This document shows, one piece after another, positions 52,275 to 61,526 of a stretch of DNA of 64,000 nt. The DNA is taken from positions 19,029 to 83,028 of the forward strand of contig JAUCSE010000050.1 of NCBI GenBank assembly GCA_030445275.1, written 5' to 3'. Each line of letters starts with the position of its first letter. The first letter of the stretch is position 1. Both the position numbers and the translations under genes were made by a program. The notes under the pieces are model-generated. The model worked only from the letters and a program-made list of their open reading frames with translations, did no database searches and was not told the origin of the DNA. The stretch comes from Mucilaginibacter sp. GTDB lineage: Bacteria; Bacteroidota; Bacteroidia; Sphingobacteriales; Sphingobacteriaceae.

Positions 52275-53357
52275 TCACATACCCAACCATAAGTCAATAG
52301 GCTTAACCACTTTGGCTGTGAATGGTAAGTTTATCTTTTTACCCGATCCAGCCGAAGCGTAGGCAGCATAGATCATCTCCAATACCGCCCGGCCATCTTC
52401 TCCGGTTACCAGCGGTGTTTTGTCATTTCGTACACAATCAATAAAGTGTTTCAGCTCATGCGGGTAGCCCTGGTTAAAGGCCTCCTCAAAAATAGTGAAG
52501 CTCCAGCCCTTGGAAGTATCTGCTTTTTCCATCGCATAGCCATATCCCTCCCTGCTGTAGGTTACCGCCGCGTTACCCATAAACAGATCGGCGTAGATCA
52601 CCCCTCCGGTGCCATATATTTCGCAACGATCATCCATACCGCCAAGTTTGGCCCAGCTGTTTTCGGCCACGGCGGTCACCCCGTTTTCAAACTCCACGAT
52701 AATAACCGAGTTGTCCTCACCTTTGGTGCGGTCTTTATGAAATACCGTGCTCATGGTAGCATAAACATTGGCTACCTTGGCATGATCAAGCATCCACCTG
52801 AACCAGCCCAGCGCATGGCAGCCCATATCCATAATAACACCACCGCCGGCCAGGTTAATATCATAAAACCAATCGCTATGCGGGCCCGAATGCTTTTCGC
52901 CCTGTTTCAGCATAAACACATCGCCAACCGCGCCATCTTTTACCAGTTGCCGGGCGCGCTCATATTTAGGGGCGAAGCATAGTTCTTCGGCATACATCAG
53001 TTTTACGTTGTTTGCTTTGCAAACGGCTATCATTTCGTCTGCTTCTTCCAGGGTTATGGCCAATGGTTTTTCAATAATAATGTGTTTGCCGGCATTGGCC
53101 GCTTTTATGGTAGCGCTGGCATGCAGGTAATTGGGCAGGCAAATATCCACCACTTCGCAGCCTGATTCTGCTATCAGCTTATCGATATCATCAAACCATT
53201 GTGCTATCTCATATTTTTGGGCAAAGGCCTTTGCTTTATCAAGGTTACGGGCATATACGGCAACCACTTCGGCCTCAGGGATAAAGCGATAGTACGATTC
53301 CATGTGGACATCCGTAATAAAACCTGCGCCGAGTATGGCCACTTTTGTTCTGTTCAT
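52275..53357 (-). CDS. Gfo/Idh/MocA-family dehydrogenase
   Basis: 360 residues. N-terminal Rossmann NAD(P) domain (1-120: VAILGAGFITDVHMESY; EKPLA with the catalytic-region Lys) and C-terminal alpha/beta domain (about 130-355) with GGGVIMDMGCHALGWFRWML, which contains the conserved Asp and His. No signal peptide, so it is cytoplasmic. It oxidises or reduces a sugar or inositol derivative and could follow the GMC enzyme in a pathway. It lies between two family C repeats. Confidence 0.93.
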   Translation of the reverse strand: MNRTKVAILGAGFITDVHMESYYRFIPEAEVVAVYARNLDKAKAFAQKYEIAQWFDDIDKLIAESGCEVVDICLPNYLHASATIKAANAGKHIIIEKPLAITLEEADEMIAVCKANNVKLMYAEELCFAPKYERARQLVKDGAVGDVFMLKQGEKHSGPHSDWFYDINLAGGGVIMDMGCHALGWFRWMLDHAKVANVYATMSTVFHKDRTKGEDNSVIIVEFENGVTAVAENSWAKLGGMDDRCEIYGTGGVIYADLFMGNAAVTYSREGYGYAMEKADTSKGWSFTIFEEAFNQGYPHELKHFIDCVRNDKTPLVTGEDGRAVLEMIYAAYASAGSGKKINLPFTAKVVKPIDLWLGM

Positions 53358-53769
53358 GTAAGGTAGTTATATAGATATAGATGTCATTTCGAACGAGGAA
53401 CGAGGAGAAATCTTATACACATACATTGCGAATATGTAGCCGGTATAAGATTTCTCACTATCGTTCGAAATGACATCGGGATTAGTTTTTAATTTATTCA
53501 GGTAATGTTCTGTAGGTTCAATAGGGTATTTCTTTATTCAAGATTAACGATTTTAATACTAAATCAAAAACATTCAAATAAGTTTTGTTTTGTCAGCCGA
53601 TGGTAATCTAAATCCCGGCTCATCATTATTTATTCAGTTTTCTGCTTGATTGTGTTTGCAATTATAAAAGATAATATATACTATTGTGTTGTATTGACAC
53701 AATGAATCTTATCTGCTGTTAATAAGCCTTTTATAAACTAATAGTACGCTTAACCTTTTTTAATTTAAT
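53358..53769. promoter_or_regulatory. Divergent spacer between Gfo/Idh and GH3
   Basis: 412 bases: a family C repeat (53382-53475), then an AT-rich promoter region with the small inverted repeat TTGTGT / ACACAA (53684-53702) and TTATAAACTAA (53731-53741). No gene. Confidence 0.4.
53382..53475. repeat. Dispersed palindrome, family C
   Basis: Arms TGTCATTTCGAACGAGG and inverse. Nearly identical to 52161-52254. Confidence 0.88.
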
Positions 53770-56157
53770 ATGAGAATAAGTCACAACCTAAGTGTTGCCT
53801 TTGCGCTGATGTGTGCTGCCGGCGGCGGTTTCCAGTCAACCGTACAGGCACAAAGCAAAAAGCCCACCCTGCAACTCAACGCGAAAAATGTAAAGCAGAT
53901 AGTAGCTGCCATGACGTTGGAGGAAAAATCAAAACTAGTAGTGGGTATGGGCTTTAAAATGCCCGGCATGCCGCGCCCATCAAAAGATAAAATGAATGAG
54001 CCTATTGATATTGGCGGGTTTATATTACCACCTTCTGATCCGGATGCATATGATATACCGGAGAAAGTTTCGGGCGCTGCAGGTCGCACGCATGGCATTG
54101 CCCGGTTGGGTATTCCATCCTTAACCGTATCTGACGGCCCGGCCGGGTTAAGGATAGATCCGGTCCGTAATGGCGATAAATCAAAAACGTATTATGCTAC
54201 CGCTTTCCCGGTGGCCACATTGCTGGCATCAACCTGGGATACCGAACTGGTTAACAAGGTGGGTGTAGCCTTTGGTAATGAGGTGCGTGAATATGGGGTG
54301 GATATATTACTGGCCCCGGGTTTAAATATTCACCGCAACCCGCTTGGCGGGCGTAATTTTGAATATTACTCCGAAGATCCACTGGTTGCCGGGAGCATGA
54401 CCGCAGCCATTGTTCGTGGAATACAATCAAACGGGGTAGGTACATCCATTAAACATTACGCAGCCAATAACCAGGAAACCAACCGCACTGGCGTTAATGC
54501 CATTGTGAGCGAAAGGGCTTTGCGCGAGATCTATTTACGCGGTTTCGAGATCGCCGTAAAGAAATCACAACCGTGGACGGTGATGTCATCCTACAATAAA
54601 CTGAACGGCACTTATACATCACAGCGGAATGACCTGTTATCAACCATCCTGAAAAAAGAATGGGGTTTACGCGGTTTTGTAATGACTGACTGGTTTGGCG
54701 GTAACGATGCTGTAGCACAAATGAAAGCCGGTAATGATCTGATTATGCCAGGCAGTCCAGCGCAATCAAAAGCTATTGTTGAAGCGGTAAAAAATGGTAC
54801 GCTAAATATAGCCCAGCTGAATACTAATGTAGAGCGGATATTAAACGTGATTATCAAATCGCCATCGTTCACCAAATACAAATATTCTGATAAACCTGAT
54901 CTGGCTGCCCATGCCAAAGTAGCGCGCGAGGCTGCAGCCCAGGGTATGGTGTTGCTTAAAAATGATGATCATGCCTTGCCCCTAAAAGCAACTAAGCGGA
55001 TAGCCGTATTTGGCAATACCTCTTATGATATTATTGCTGGCGGTACAGGTAGTGGTGATGTAAATAAGGCTTACACTATATCATTAATACAAGGTTTGAA
55101 TAATGCAGGTTATAAACTGCAGGAGAAGCTGTCAAAAAACTACGAAACTTACCTGGCCGATATGAAATTGAAACAACCCAAACCTAAAAACTTCTTTGAC
55201 CACCCGGCTCCCATCCCTGAAATGGATGTAAACGCGATAGCAGCCGATGAAGCCGCCGGTGCCGATGTAGCCCTGATCACCGTAGGTCGGAATGCCGGTG
55301 AAGGTGCCGACAGGAAACTCAAAAACGACTATTATTTAACCACCGCAGAGAAAGCGCTGATAAAAACCGTAACTGATGCCTTTCATGCAAAAGGTAAAAA
55401 AGCAATCGTGGTATTAAACATAGGCGGGGTAATTGAGGTAGACAGCTGGCGCGATCAGGTTGATGGTATTTTACTGGCCTGGCAACCGGGCCTTGAAGCG
55501 GGCAACGCCATTGCTGATGTGTTGAGCGGCAAGGTTGATCCGTCGGGTAAACTAGCCACAACTTTTCCTTTAGATTATAAGGATGTGCCATCGGCTAAAA
55601 ATTTCCCAGGTACGCCTGCTGATAAACCGGAGCAGGTGATATATGAAGAAGGGATTTATGTTGGCTACCGTTATTATGATGCTGCCAAAGTTAAACCTGC
55701 TTATGAGTTTGGCTATGGCCTGTCCTATACCAATTTTAAATTCGGCAGCCTGAAATTGAGCTCTGCCAATTTTGTAAACAGCATTACCGCTACCCTAACG
55801 GTTAAAAATACAGGTGATGTTGCCGGTAAAGAGGTGGTACAATTATACCTGGCTGCACCTAAGAAAGATCTGGATAAACCCGAGGATGAATTAAAAGCCT
55901 TCGCTAAAACCCGTTCACTGGCTCCCGGCGAATCGCAAACGTTAAGCTTTGTTATCAAAGCCGCCGACCTGGCATCGTTTTATACCAACAGACAGGCCTG
56001 GATAGCTGATGAAGGTAAATACGAAGTAAAAGTAGGCTCATCATCAAGAGTTATTGAAGAAACTGCTTCATTTAAACTAGCCAAGGATATTACCGTTGAA
56101 AAGGTAAATAAAGCGTTGGTACCACAGCAGGCTATCAACGAATTGAAGCTGAAATAA
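53770..56157 (+). CDS. GH3 beta-glycosidase, secreted (PA14-less type)
   Basis: 795 residues with a signal peptide (1-28). GH3 catalytic domain: SDGPAGLR (121-128), KHYAANNQETNR (228-239) and nucleophile Asp307 in GFVMTDWFGG. The following alpha/beta sandwich has GRNAGEGADRKLKNDYYL. The C-terminal fibronectin III-like domain (about 680-775) has GKEVVQLYLAAP. The residues after AAMTLEEK form a long N-terminal loop (GMGFKMPGMPRPSKDK). It probably releases glucose from beta-glucans. It is followed by a second GH3 gene 120 bases on. Confidence 0.92.
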   Translation: MRISHNLSVAFALMCAAGGGFQSTVQAQSKKPTLQLNAKNVKQIVAAMTLEEKSKLVVGMGFKMPGMPRPSKDKMNEPIDIGGFILPPSDPDAYDIPEKVSGAAGRTHGIARLGIPSLTVSDGPAGLRIDPVRNGDKSKTYYATAFPVATLLASTWDTELVNKVGVAFGNEVREYGVDILLAPGLNIHRNPLGGRNFEYYSEDPLVAGSMTAAIVRGIQSNGVGTSIKHYAANNQETNRTGVNAIVSERALREIYLRGFEIAVKKSQPWTVMSSYNKLNGTYTSQRNDLLSTILKKEWGLRGFVMTDWFGGNDAVAQMKAGNDLIMPGSPAQSKAIVEAVKNGTLNIAQLNTNVERILNVIIKSPSFTKYKYSDKPDLAAHAKVAREAAAQGMVLLKNDDHALPLKATKRIAVFGNTSYDIIAGGTGSGDVNKAYTISLIQGLNNAGYKLQEKLSKNYETYLADMKLKQPKPKNFFDHPAPIPEMDVNAIAADEAAGADVALITVGRNAGEGADRKLKNDYYLTTAEKALIKTVTDAFHAKGKKAIVVLNIGGVIEVDSWRDQVDGILLAWQPGLEAGNAIADVLSGKVDPSGKLATTFPLDYKDVPSAKNFPGTPADKPEQVIYEEGIYVGYRYYDAAKVKPAYEFGYGLSYTNFKFGSLKLSSANFVNSITATLTVKNTGDVAGKEVVQLYLAAPKKDLDKPEDELKAFAKTRSLAPGESQTLSFVIKAADLASFYTNRQAWIADEGKYEVKVGSSSRVIEETASFKLAKDITVEKVNKALVPQQAINELKLK

Positions 56158-56209
56158 GTTTTAGGATCAAGAGAAAAGAGACCAGAACCAAGACCTCTAT
56201 CATAATAAT

Positions 56210-56236
56210 GCCATTGCGACTTTAAGTTGCAATGGC
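56210..56236. repeat. Inverted repeat between the two GH3 genes
   Basis: GCCATTGC / GCAATGGC arms with inner ACTT/AAGT pairing. Not followed by a T-run on the plus strand, so it is a weak processing or attenuation hairpin rather than a clear terminator. Confidence 0.4.
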
Positions 56237-56277
56237 TTAAAAAAACTAATCGTACGTAAACCATCCAATTTAACGTC

Positions 56278-58608
56278 ATGACTAATCAGTTTAAATTTAT
56301 AGCCATGTTAACCCTGCTGCCGGCAACAGTGGCTATGGCGCAAACTAAATGGACCGAGAAAAAATCGGGAGATATTGTTTTTGTGACCAACACCGGCGGA
56401 CAAAATTTAGGCTATGCCAGCACATCAGGCGTAAAAATATTAACGGTTGATGGCCTGGCTTTTAAAGACCTGAACAAAAACGGCAAGCTGGATAAGTACG
56501 AAGACTGGCGCTTACCGGTTGATGTGAGAGCGAAGGATCTGGCATCAAAAATGAACGTAGAGCAAATCGCGGGTTTAATGTTGTATAGCAGGCATCAGCC
56601 AATACCTGCACCTCCTGCAGGCCCGTTTACCGGTACCTATAATGGTAAAAAGTTTGCCGAAAGCGGTGCAAATCCTTATGAGCTGTCTGATCAGCAGAAA
56701 CAGTTTCTGGCTAATGATAACGTAAGGCACGTATTAATAACATCGGTACAAAGTCCGGAGATTGCCGCGCAGTGGAATAACAAGGCGCAGGCTTTTGTAG
56801 AGGGCCTGGGGCTGGGGATACCGAATAACAACAGCTCTGATCCGCGGCACGGCACGGTTGCCACTGCGGAGTATAATGCGGGAGCAGGTGGCGCTATTTC
56901 TATGTGGCCCGGCTCATTGGGCTTTGCCGCTACCTTTGATCCTAAGGTGGTTGAAAATTTTGGACATATAGCCGCTTTGGAGTACCGGGCGCTGGGTATT
57001 GCCACCGCTTTATCGCCCCAGGTTGATATCGCTACCGATCCACGCTGGGCACGGGTAAGCGGTACTTTTGGCGAAGATCCGCAACTATCTGCCGATATGA
57101 CCCGCGGTTATATTGATGGTTTCCAGACTTCATTGGGCGATAAAGAAATCACTAATGGCTGGGGCTACGGCAGCGTGAACGCTATGGTAAAACACTGGCC
57201 CGGTGGTGGTGCCGGTGAGGGCGGTCGCGACGCGCATTATGGTTATGGCAAGTATGCCGTTTATCCGGGTAATAACTTTAAGCAGCATTTAATTCCGTTT
57301 ACCGAAGGGGCATTTAAACTGAGCGGTAAAACAGGTATGGCTGCTTCGGTAATGCCGTATTATACCATCTCCTTTAACCAGGATACTAAGAATAAAGAGA
57401 ATGTAGCTAATAACTACAACTCGTACATCATCAATGATCTGTTGCGAAAAAAATACAAGTTTGACGGTGTGGTTTGTACCGATTGGCTGGTAACCGGCGA
57501 TGAAACCGCTGTTGATCAGTTTTTGTCAGGTAAGTCGTGGGGAGTGGAAGGGCTTTCTGTGGCCCAGCGTCATTATAAAGTTTTAATGGCCGGCGTTGAT
57601 CAGTTTGGTGGTAATAATGAGGTTGCCCCGGTGGTGGCGGCTTATCAAATAGGAGTTAAGGAACATGGCGAAGCATTTATGCGGGCAAGGTTTGAGCAAT
57701 CGGCAGTACGGTTGCTGCGGAATATTTTCAGGACAGGCTTATTTGAAAACCCTTATCTGGATACCGAAGCATCTAAAACCCTGGTAGGTAATCCGGACTT
57801 TATGAATGCGGGGTACCAGGCGCAGCTTAAATCCATCGTGATGCTTAAAAACAAGGGTAATGTTTTACCGCTGCAAAAAAACAAAACAGTATATGTACCC
57901 AAGAAATTTACACCTGCCGGCCGGAATTTCCTGGGTATGGAAACGCCCGAATCATTGGAGTACCCGGTGAATATGGAAACGGTTAAAAAATATTTTAAGG
58001 TAACCGAGAATCCTGATGAGGCTGATTATGCTTTGGTGTTTATCAACAGTCCTAACAGCGGCGGCGGTTATAATAGCCAGGATGCCAAAAATGGTGGAAC
58101 AGGTTATGCGCCCATTAGTCTGCAATATGGACCTTATACAGCCAATGACGCCCGAGCAACGAGCATAGCCGGCGGCGATCCATTAGAAAAGTTTACTAAT
58201 CGTACTTACAAAGGGAAATCGGTAACGGCAATTAATGTGACCGATCTGGGTATGGTTACTGACACCTATGCCAAAATGAAGGGTAAGCCGGTAATTGTTT
58301 CTGTTGATGTAGCTAACCCGATGATATTTGCTGAATTTGAAAAAGATGCCAATGCTATTGTAATTGATTTTGGTGTTCAGGGGCAGGCCACCTTAGATAT
58401 ACTAACAGGCAACAGCGAGCCATCGGCATTGCTACCACTGCAAATGCCAGCCAATATGAAAACCGTAGAAGAACAGTTTGAAGATGTTCCCCTCGATATG
58501 AAATGTTATGTGGATGAACAGGGCAATACTTATGATTTTGGTTTCGGCTTAAACTGGAAAGGTGTAATTAATGATGCCCGTACTGCTAAGTATAAAAAAG
58601 GATTGTAG
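56278..58608 (+). CDS. GH3 beta-glycosidase with EF-hand-like loop, secreted
   Basis: 776 residues with a signal peptide (1-21). Residues 64-76 (DLNKNGKLDKYED) form an EF-hand or dockerin-like calcium loop. GH3 catalytic domain: SSDPRHG (187-192), KHWPGGGAGEGGRDAH (305-320) and nucleophile Asp402 in GVVCTDW. The remaining domain (about 510-770) is an alpha/beta sandwich without a fibronectin III-like end, so it is shorter than its neighbour. The long insertion with YAVYPGNNFKQHLIPF is of the exo-glucanase-like GH3 type. Likely exo-beta-glucosidase. Confidence 0.9.
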   Translation: MTNQFKFIAMLTLLPATVAMAQTKWTEKKSGDIVFVTNTGGQNLGYASTSGVKILTVDGLAFKDLNKNGKLDKYEDWRLPVDVRAKDLASKMNVEQIAGLMLYSRHQPIPAPPAGPFTGTYNGKKFAESGANPYELSDQQKQFLANDNVRHVLITSVQSPEIAAQWNNKAQAFVEGLGLGIPNNNSSDPRHGTVATAEYNAGAGGAISMWPGSLGFAATFDPKVVENFGHIAALEYRALGIATALSPQVDIATDPRWARVSGTFGEDPQLSADMTRGYIDGFQTSLGDKEITNGWGYGSVNAMVKHWPGGGAGEGGRDAHYGYGKYAVYPGNNFKQHLIPFTEGAFKLSGKTGMAASVMPYYTISFNQDTKNKENVANNYNSYIINDLLRKKYKFDGVVCTDWLVTGDETAVDQFLSGKSWGVEGLSVAQRHYKVLMAGVDQFGGNNEVAPVVAAYQIGVKEHGEAFMRARFEQSAVRLLRNIFRTGLFENPYLDTEASKTLVGNPDFMNAGYQAQLKSIVMLKNKGNVLPLQKNKTVYVPKKFTPAGRNFLGMETPESLEYPVNMETVKKYFKVTENPDEADYALVFINSPNSGGGYNSQDAKNGGTGYAPISLQYGPYTANDARATSIAGGDPLEKFTNRTYKGKSVTAINVTDLGMVTDTYAKMKGKPVIVSVDVANPMIFAEFEKDANAIVIDFGVQGQATLDILTGNSEPSALLPLQMPANMKTVEEQFEDVPLDMKCYVDEQGNTYDFGFGLNWKGVINDARTAKYKKGL

Positions 58609-58620
58609 CTGTTTGCTCCC

Positions 58621-58697
58621 TGTCATTTCTCCTCGTTCCTCGTTCGAAATGACAACTTTTTATTTCTTCCGAACACCTGTGGTGACAACACCAACAA
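58621..58697. repeat. Miniature family C palindrome and family G repeat
   Basis: 58621-58654: TGTCATTTC and GAAATGACA ends around CTCCTCGTTCCTCGTT. 58675-58697: GTGGTGACAACACCAAC, family G. Confidence 0.6.
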
Positions 58698-58733
58698 CGG
58701 CGAGAGACCCTGCTGGGACCGATGTTGAAAACC

Positions 58734-59036
58734 TTACTTTTTTTGTTGCTTAATTAAATTTTCCAACGCCTGCAGATGCCTTTTAAAAGCGGCACGGCCT
58801 TTTTCAGTTACGGAATAGCGAGTATTGGGTTTGCGACCGATAAAGCTTTTTTGCACCTGCATGTATTCCTCTTTTTCGAGTGCCTTTAAATGCGATGCCA
58901 GGTTACCGTCGGTTAGGTCAAGCAGTTCTTTAAGCGAATTAAAGTCATAGCTTTCATTGGCAACCAATACGCTCATAATTTGCAGACGTATGCGGTTTTC
59001 AAATGCTTTATCAAATTGGTCTAACGATATTTTCAC
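58734..59036 (-). CDS. Winged-helix transcriptional regulator (HTH_34 type)
   Basis: 100 residues. Winged helix of the PF13601 (HTH_34)/MarR-like type: RIRLQIMSVLVANESYDFNSLKELLDLTDGNLASHLKALEKEEY and a wing with RKPNTRYSVTEKGRAAF. Such genes usually adjoin a small membrane protein. The partner here overlaps by four bases upstream (59033-59632). The ligand is unknown. Confidence 0.9.
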   Translation of the reverse strand: MKISLDQFDKAFENRIRLQIMSVLVANESYDFNSLKELLDLTDGNLASHLKALEKEEYMQVQKSFIGRKPNTRYSVTEKGRAAFKRHLQALENLIKQQKK

Positions 59037-59632
59037 GAATCGTATTTAAAGTGCATCACTGTGCCATAAATAATATGCAGCAAGCCAAAACCAATGGCCC
59101 AGAAAATTAATCCGTAACCCGGTATCAGCGCAGCAAGCAAACCTAATAAAATCTCCATAATACCCAATCCTTTTACATCTGAATAAGTATAATGGCTGCC
59201 GCCAACTAAGGAAAGTCCGTAAAATATAAGCGTGGCTGGTGCAACAATGCCATAATGACCATGATAAATCAGTATCAATGTAAATAAGCCGCCGCTTACC
59301 AGTGGAATAGCCATATTGATCAGCAATCTCTTGCTGCCGGTGTTCCAAAAGGGTTGTTCGGTTTTTTTAGCTTTTCTGATAGACAACCAAACCCCGGTAC
59401 CTATAGAAAGAATAAGGACAGCAAAGGCCACTACAAATAGCTCGGTTATGGAAACCACGTTTTTTCTCTCATAATCTGAATTATGGAGAATATTATAGCC
59501 TATACCGGCACCTATAAGCGCGTAAATACCGGCCATAATGCCTGAGAGGCCGCTAAGCGAAATGAACTTGGCCGAACGCTCCATCAGGTTGCGGATGGAG
59601 CTGATCTCGGCATGAATATCTTTTTCTTCCAT
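59033..59632 (-). CDS. Multi-pass membrane protein, partner of HTH_34 regulator
   Basis: 199 residues from the ATG at 59632. The N-terminal helix (EEKDIHAEISSIRNLMERSAKFISLSG) is amphipathic, followed by about five to six membrane helices. No catalytic motif is seen. Its stop overlaps the start of the HTH_34 regulator by four bases (ATGA), so the two are translated together, this gene first. Similar pairs occur in Bacteroidota. Function unknown. Confidence 0.82.
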   Translation of the reverse strand: MEEKDIHAEISSIRNLMERSAKFISLSGLSGIMAGIYALIGAGIGYNILHNSDYERKNVVSITELFVVAFAVLILSIGTGVWLSIRKAKKTEQPFWNTGSKRLLINMAIPLVSGGLFTLILIYHGHYGIVAPATLIFYGLSLVGGSHYTYSDVKGLGIMEILLGLLAALIPGYGLIFWAIGFGLLHIIYGTVMHFKYDS

Positions 59633-59886
59633 TGAAAGTACTTTGTTTGTCAAAGTTAATGGATTAATTTAAAACTGCAAGAGGTATTTTGGGGATAAAA
59701 GATAAATGGATAAAAGACAAAGGACAAAAGAAACTATTGTCCACAACTGTTATCTGGATAGACAGTAAGGGTAATTTTATAACGCTCATTATCAATGGTT
59801 AGGGGTTCCTGTGGCACCAGGTAGACCGGCAATCAAAAACCTTTCTTTAAAGTCAATGTTATATCAATCACAATTTAACCAATCAA

Positions 59887-60363
59887 ATGCGCGCTTTTAT
59901 ATTCCTGCCTGTTATTCTATTGTTCCTGACTGCCTGCAAGGGGCCGGATCACCAATCTTCATCAACAGGCGATACCGCTAAGTCGGTAAATGCCAATCCG
60001 GTTAAGACTGATTCCGTACATTTTTCAGAGCCATTAGTGAAAGACCTGTATGCGAAATCTGACCTGGTGGCAAAAATTCATGTGGTTAACGCCGTGAAGA
60101 ACCAGGAGGTATACGTTGTTAGCGCCAAATTGATAACAGCCTATAAAGGGAATCAGCCAGATAATGCGGCTATTAAATACGAAGCTTTTTTAGAAGAAGG
60201 CAATTACAAAGAATTTGTAGGTAAAGATCTGATCATATTTCTTAAACCCAACACGCAGGATCATCAACTTTATAACAAAGGTGTGCGTTGGGGCCGTACA
60301 GAACCTAATGTAGAATTCGCTTATAGCGATTTGCTGAAGGACTTTATTTTAAAACTCAAATAA
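59887..60363 (+). CDS. Lipoprotein, candidate immunity partner of Tae4
   Basis: 158 residues. Lipoprotein signal with Cys17 (LTACKGPD). A low-complexity Ser/Thr linker (about 23-45) leads to a mixed alpha/beta domain (about 45-157: AKSDLVAKIHVVNAVKNQEVYVVSAKLITAYKG; GKDLIIFLKPNTQDHQ). I recognise no family. It ends 4 bases before the Tae4-type amidase gene. An envelope-located protein would be well placed to neutralise a peptidoglycan amidase, but it does not clearly resemble Tai4. Confidence 0.7.
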   Translation: MRAFIFLPVILLFLTACKGPDHQSSSTGDTAKSVNANPVKTDSVHFSEPLVKDLYAKSDLVAKIHVVNAVKNQEVYVVSAKLITAYKGNQPDNAAIKYEAFLEEGNYKEFVGKDLIIFLKPNTQDHQLYNKGVRWGRTEPNVEFAYSDLLKDFILKLK

Positions 60364-60367
60364 CATC

Positions 60368-60859
60368 ATGCTTTTACCTACTTATCAAAGTTTAATAACC
60401 AATTACCCGGGAAGCCAATACAGTGCAGCACAAGTAAGGGAGTTGATAAAAGGCGACATCGCATCGCCCAACTTTACCAATACCTGTGTGATCAGGATGA
60501 GCAGGGCTTTTAATTATGCCAACAGCGGAAGTCTTTTTGATATACCATCCAGTTTTCACGGAATGCTCACCGTTAAAGGTGGCGATAAGCTGAACTACGC
60601 CCTCAGGGTAAGTGAGTTTGATACCTATCTGCGGCACCAATACAGCAAACCAACGGTAGTGCTAAAAAGAAAGAACGGGGGAGAGTATGACCTGCAATCC
60701 ATTCAGAACGTACGCGGAATTATAAAATTTGATGTAAGCGGGTGGAGTGATGCAAGCGGACATTTTACCTTTTGGGATGGCTCGGCCTGTGTTTACTGCG
60801 GTGATCATAACTATTTTGCCATGCAGCAAACCACGGCAATCTCGCTGTGGAAGTGTTGA
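60368..60859 (+). CDS. tae4: Tae4-type type VI secretion amidase effector
   Basis: 163 residues covering the whole Tae4 (PF14113) fold, without signal peptide. Cys40 in NTCVIRMSRAFNYA, His132 in SDASGHFTFWDG and Asp137 in FWDG correspond to the catalytic residues of Tae4, which cleaves the gamma-D-glutamyl-meso-diaminopimelate bond in peptidoglycan. The FDVSGWSDASGHF stretch is characteristic. It follows the lipoprotein gene by 4 bases. No type VI structural gene is in the window. Confidence 0.9.
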   Translation: MLLPTYQSLITNYPGSQYSAAQVRELIKGDIASPNFTNTCVIRMSRAFNYANSGSLFDIPSSFHGMLTVKGGDKLNYALRVSEFDTYLRHQYSKPTVVLKRKNGGEYDLQSIQNVRGIIKFDVSGWSDASGHFTFWDGSACVYCGDHNYFAMQQTTAISLWKC

Positions 60860-60887
60860 GTGTTTGTGGGTAATGCTAATACCATAT

Positions 60888-60916
60888 GGGATGCTGAATT
60901 TATTTCAACATCCCAT
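60888..60916 (+). terminator. Hairpin after Tae4 gene (possible terminator)
   Basis: TGGGATGCTGA / TCAACATCCCA with a short AT-rich loop. No following T-run, so termination is uncertain. Confidence 0.4.
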
Positions 60917-61462
60917 CAACAGGTTTAAAAACATGCCTGTCTGCAGCTTTGCATGTGAGATGCCGAATAAATTCGGCACGATTTCTTTATTTAATTACAT
61001 TCCAGGTATTTGTGGGGCGATTTAAATTTCGCAATTGCTCTCACAGAGGGTACGTGAGTAAAAGACTCACCCCCTGCCATCTCCGCCAGCCGGCGGATCG
61101 ACCACCCTCTTCGCCTTCGCCGGAAAGGGTAAGGAAACTCTCCTCTCCGCGCGTCATTGCGAGGAACGAAGCAATCTCTCAGCATGGAGGGCAGGCCTCT
61201 CCGCCCGATCCTTCGACAAGCTCAGGATGACAGGCTGTTTTTCTGTCCTCGTTCCTCAGCGCTTTGAGGAGAGAAAGTCCCTCTCTTTCTCCCGTAAACA
61301 AGAAGAGCTCTACACATACAGCCACAAAAATTGCTCCGCAACCCCGCATTCTCTTTGTCGTATACGAAGAGAGTACTTGGAGAGATAGGCGAACCATGAT
61401 TTTGAATGAAGAATTTCATAGGGTAAAATGGCATTCATTTTAAATTATATTTTCAGTATTTA

Positions 61463-61491
61463 TTGAAAGTTTAAAATAAACTGTATATTTG
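61463..61491 (+). promoter_or_regulatory. Bacteroidota-type promoter for the DCC/epimerase operon
   Basis: TTG (61463-61465), 18-base spacer, TATATTTG (61484-61491). The latter matches TAnnTTTG exactly. The start site would be near 61498, about 29 bases before the ATG at 61527. Confidence 0.65.
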
Positions 61492-61526
61492 TACTGTGTA
61501 ATCGTTAAAACATTAACAACAACAGT

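Larger units (their letters stand above)
60860..61526. other. Long repeat-rich spacer with promoter
   Basis: 667 bases with no supported gene. It holds a hairpin TGGGATG...CATCCCA (60888-60916), a family F repeat (61065-61131), a family A half (61147-61179), a family B half (61210-61233) and, at the end, the promoter of the DCC gene. Bases 61240-61440 show no structure that I can name. Confidence 0.55.

Noticed and set aside
61179..61434. Reading frames in the repeat-rich spacer
   Set aside because: Composed largely of repeat sequence in more than one frame. No protein family features.
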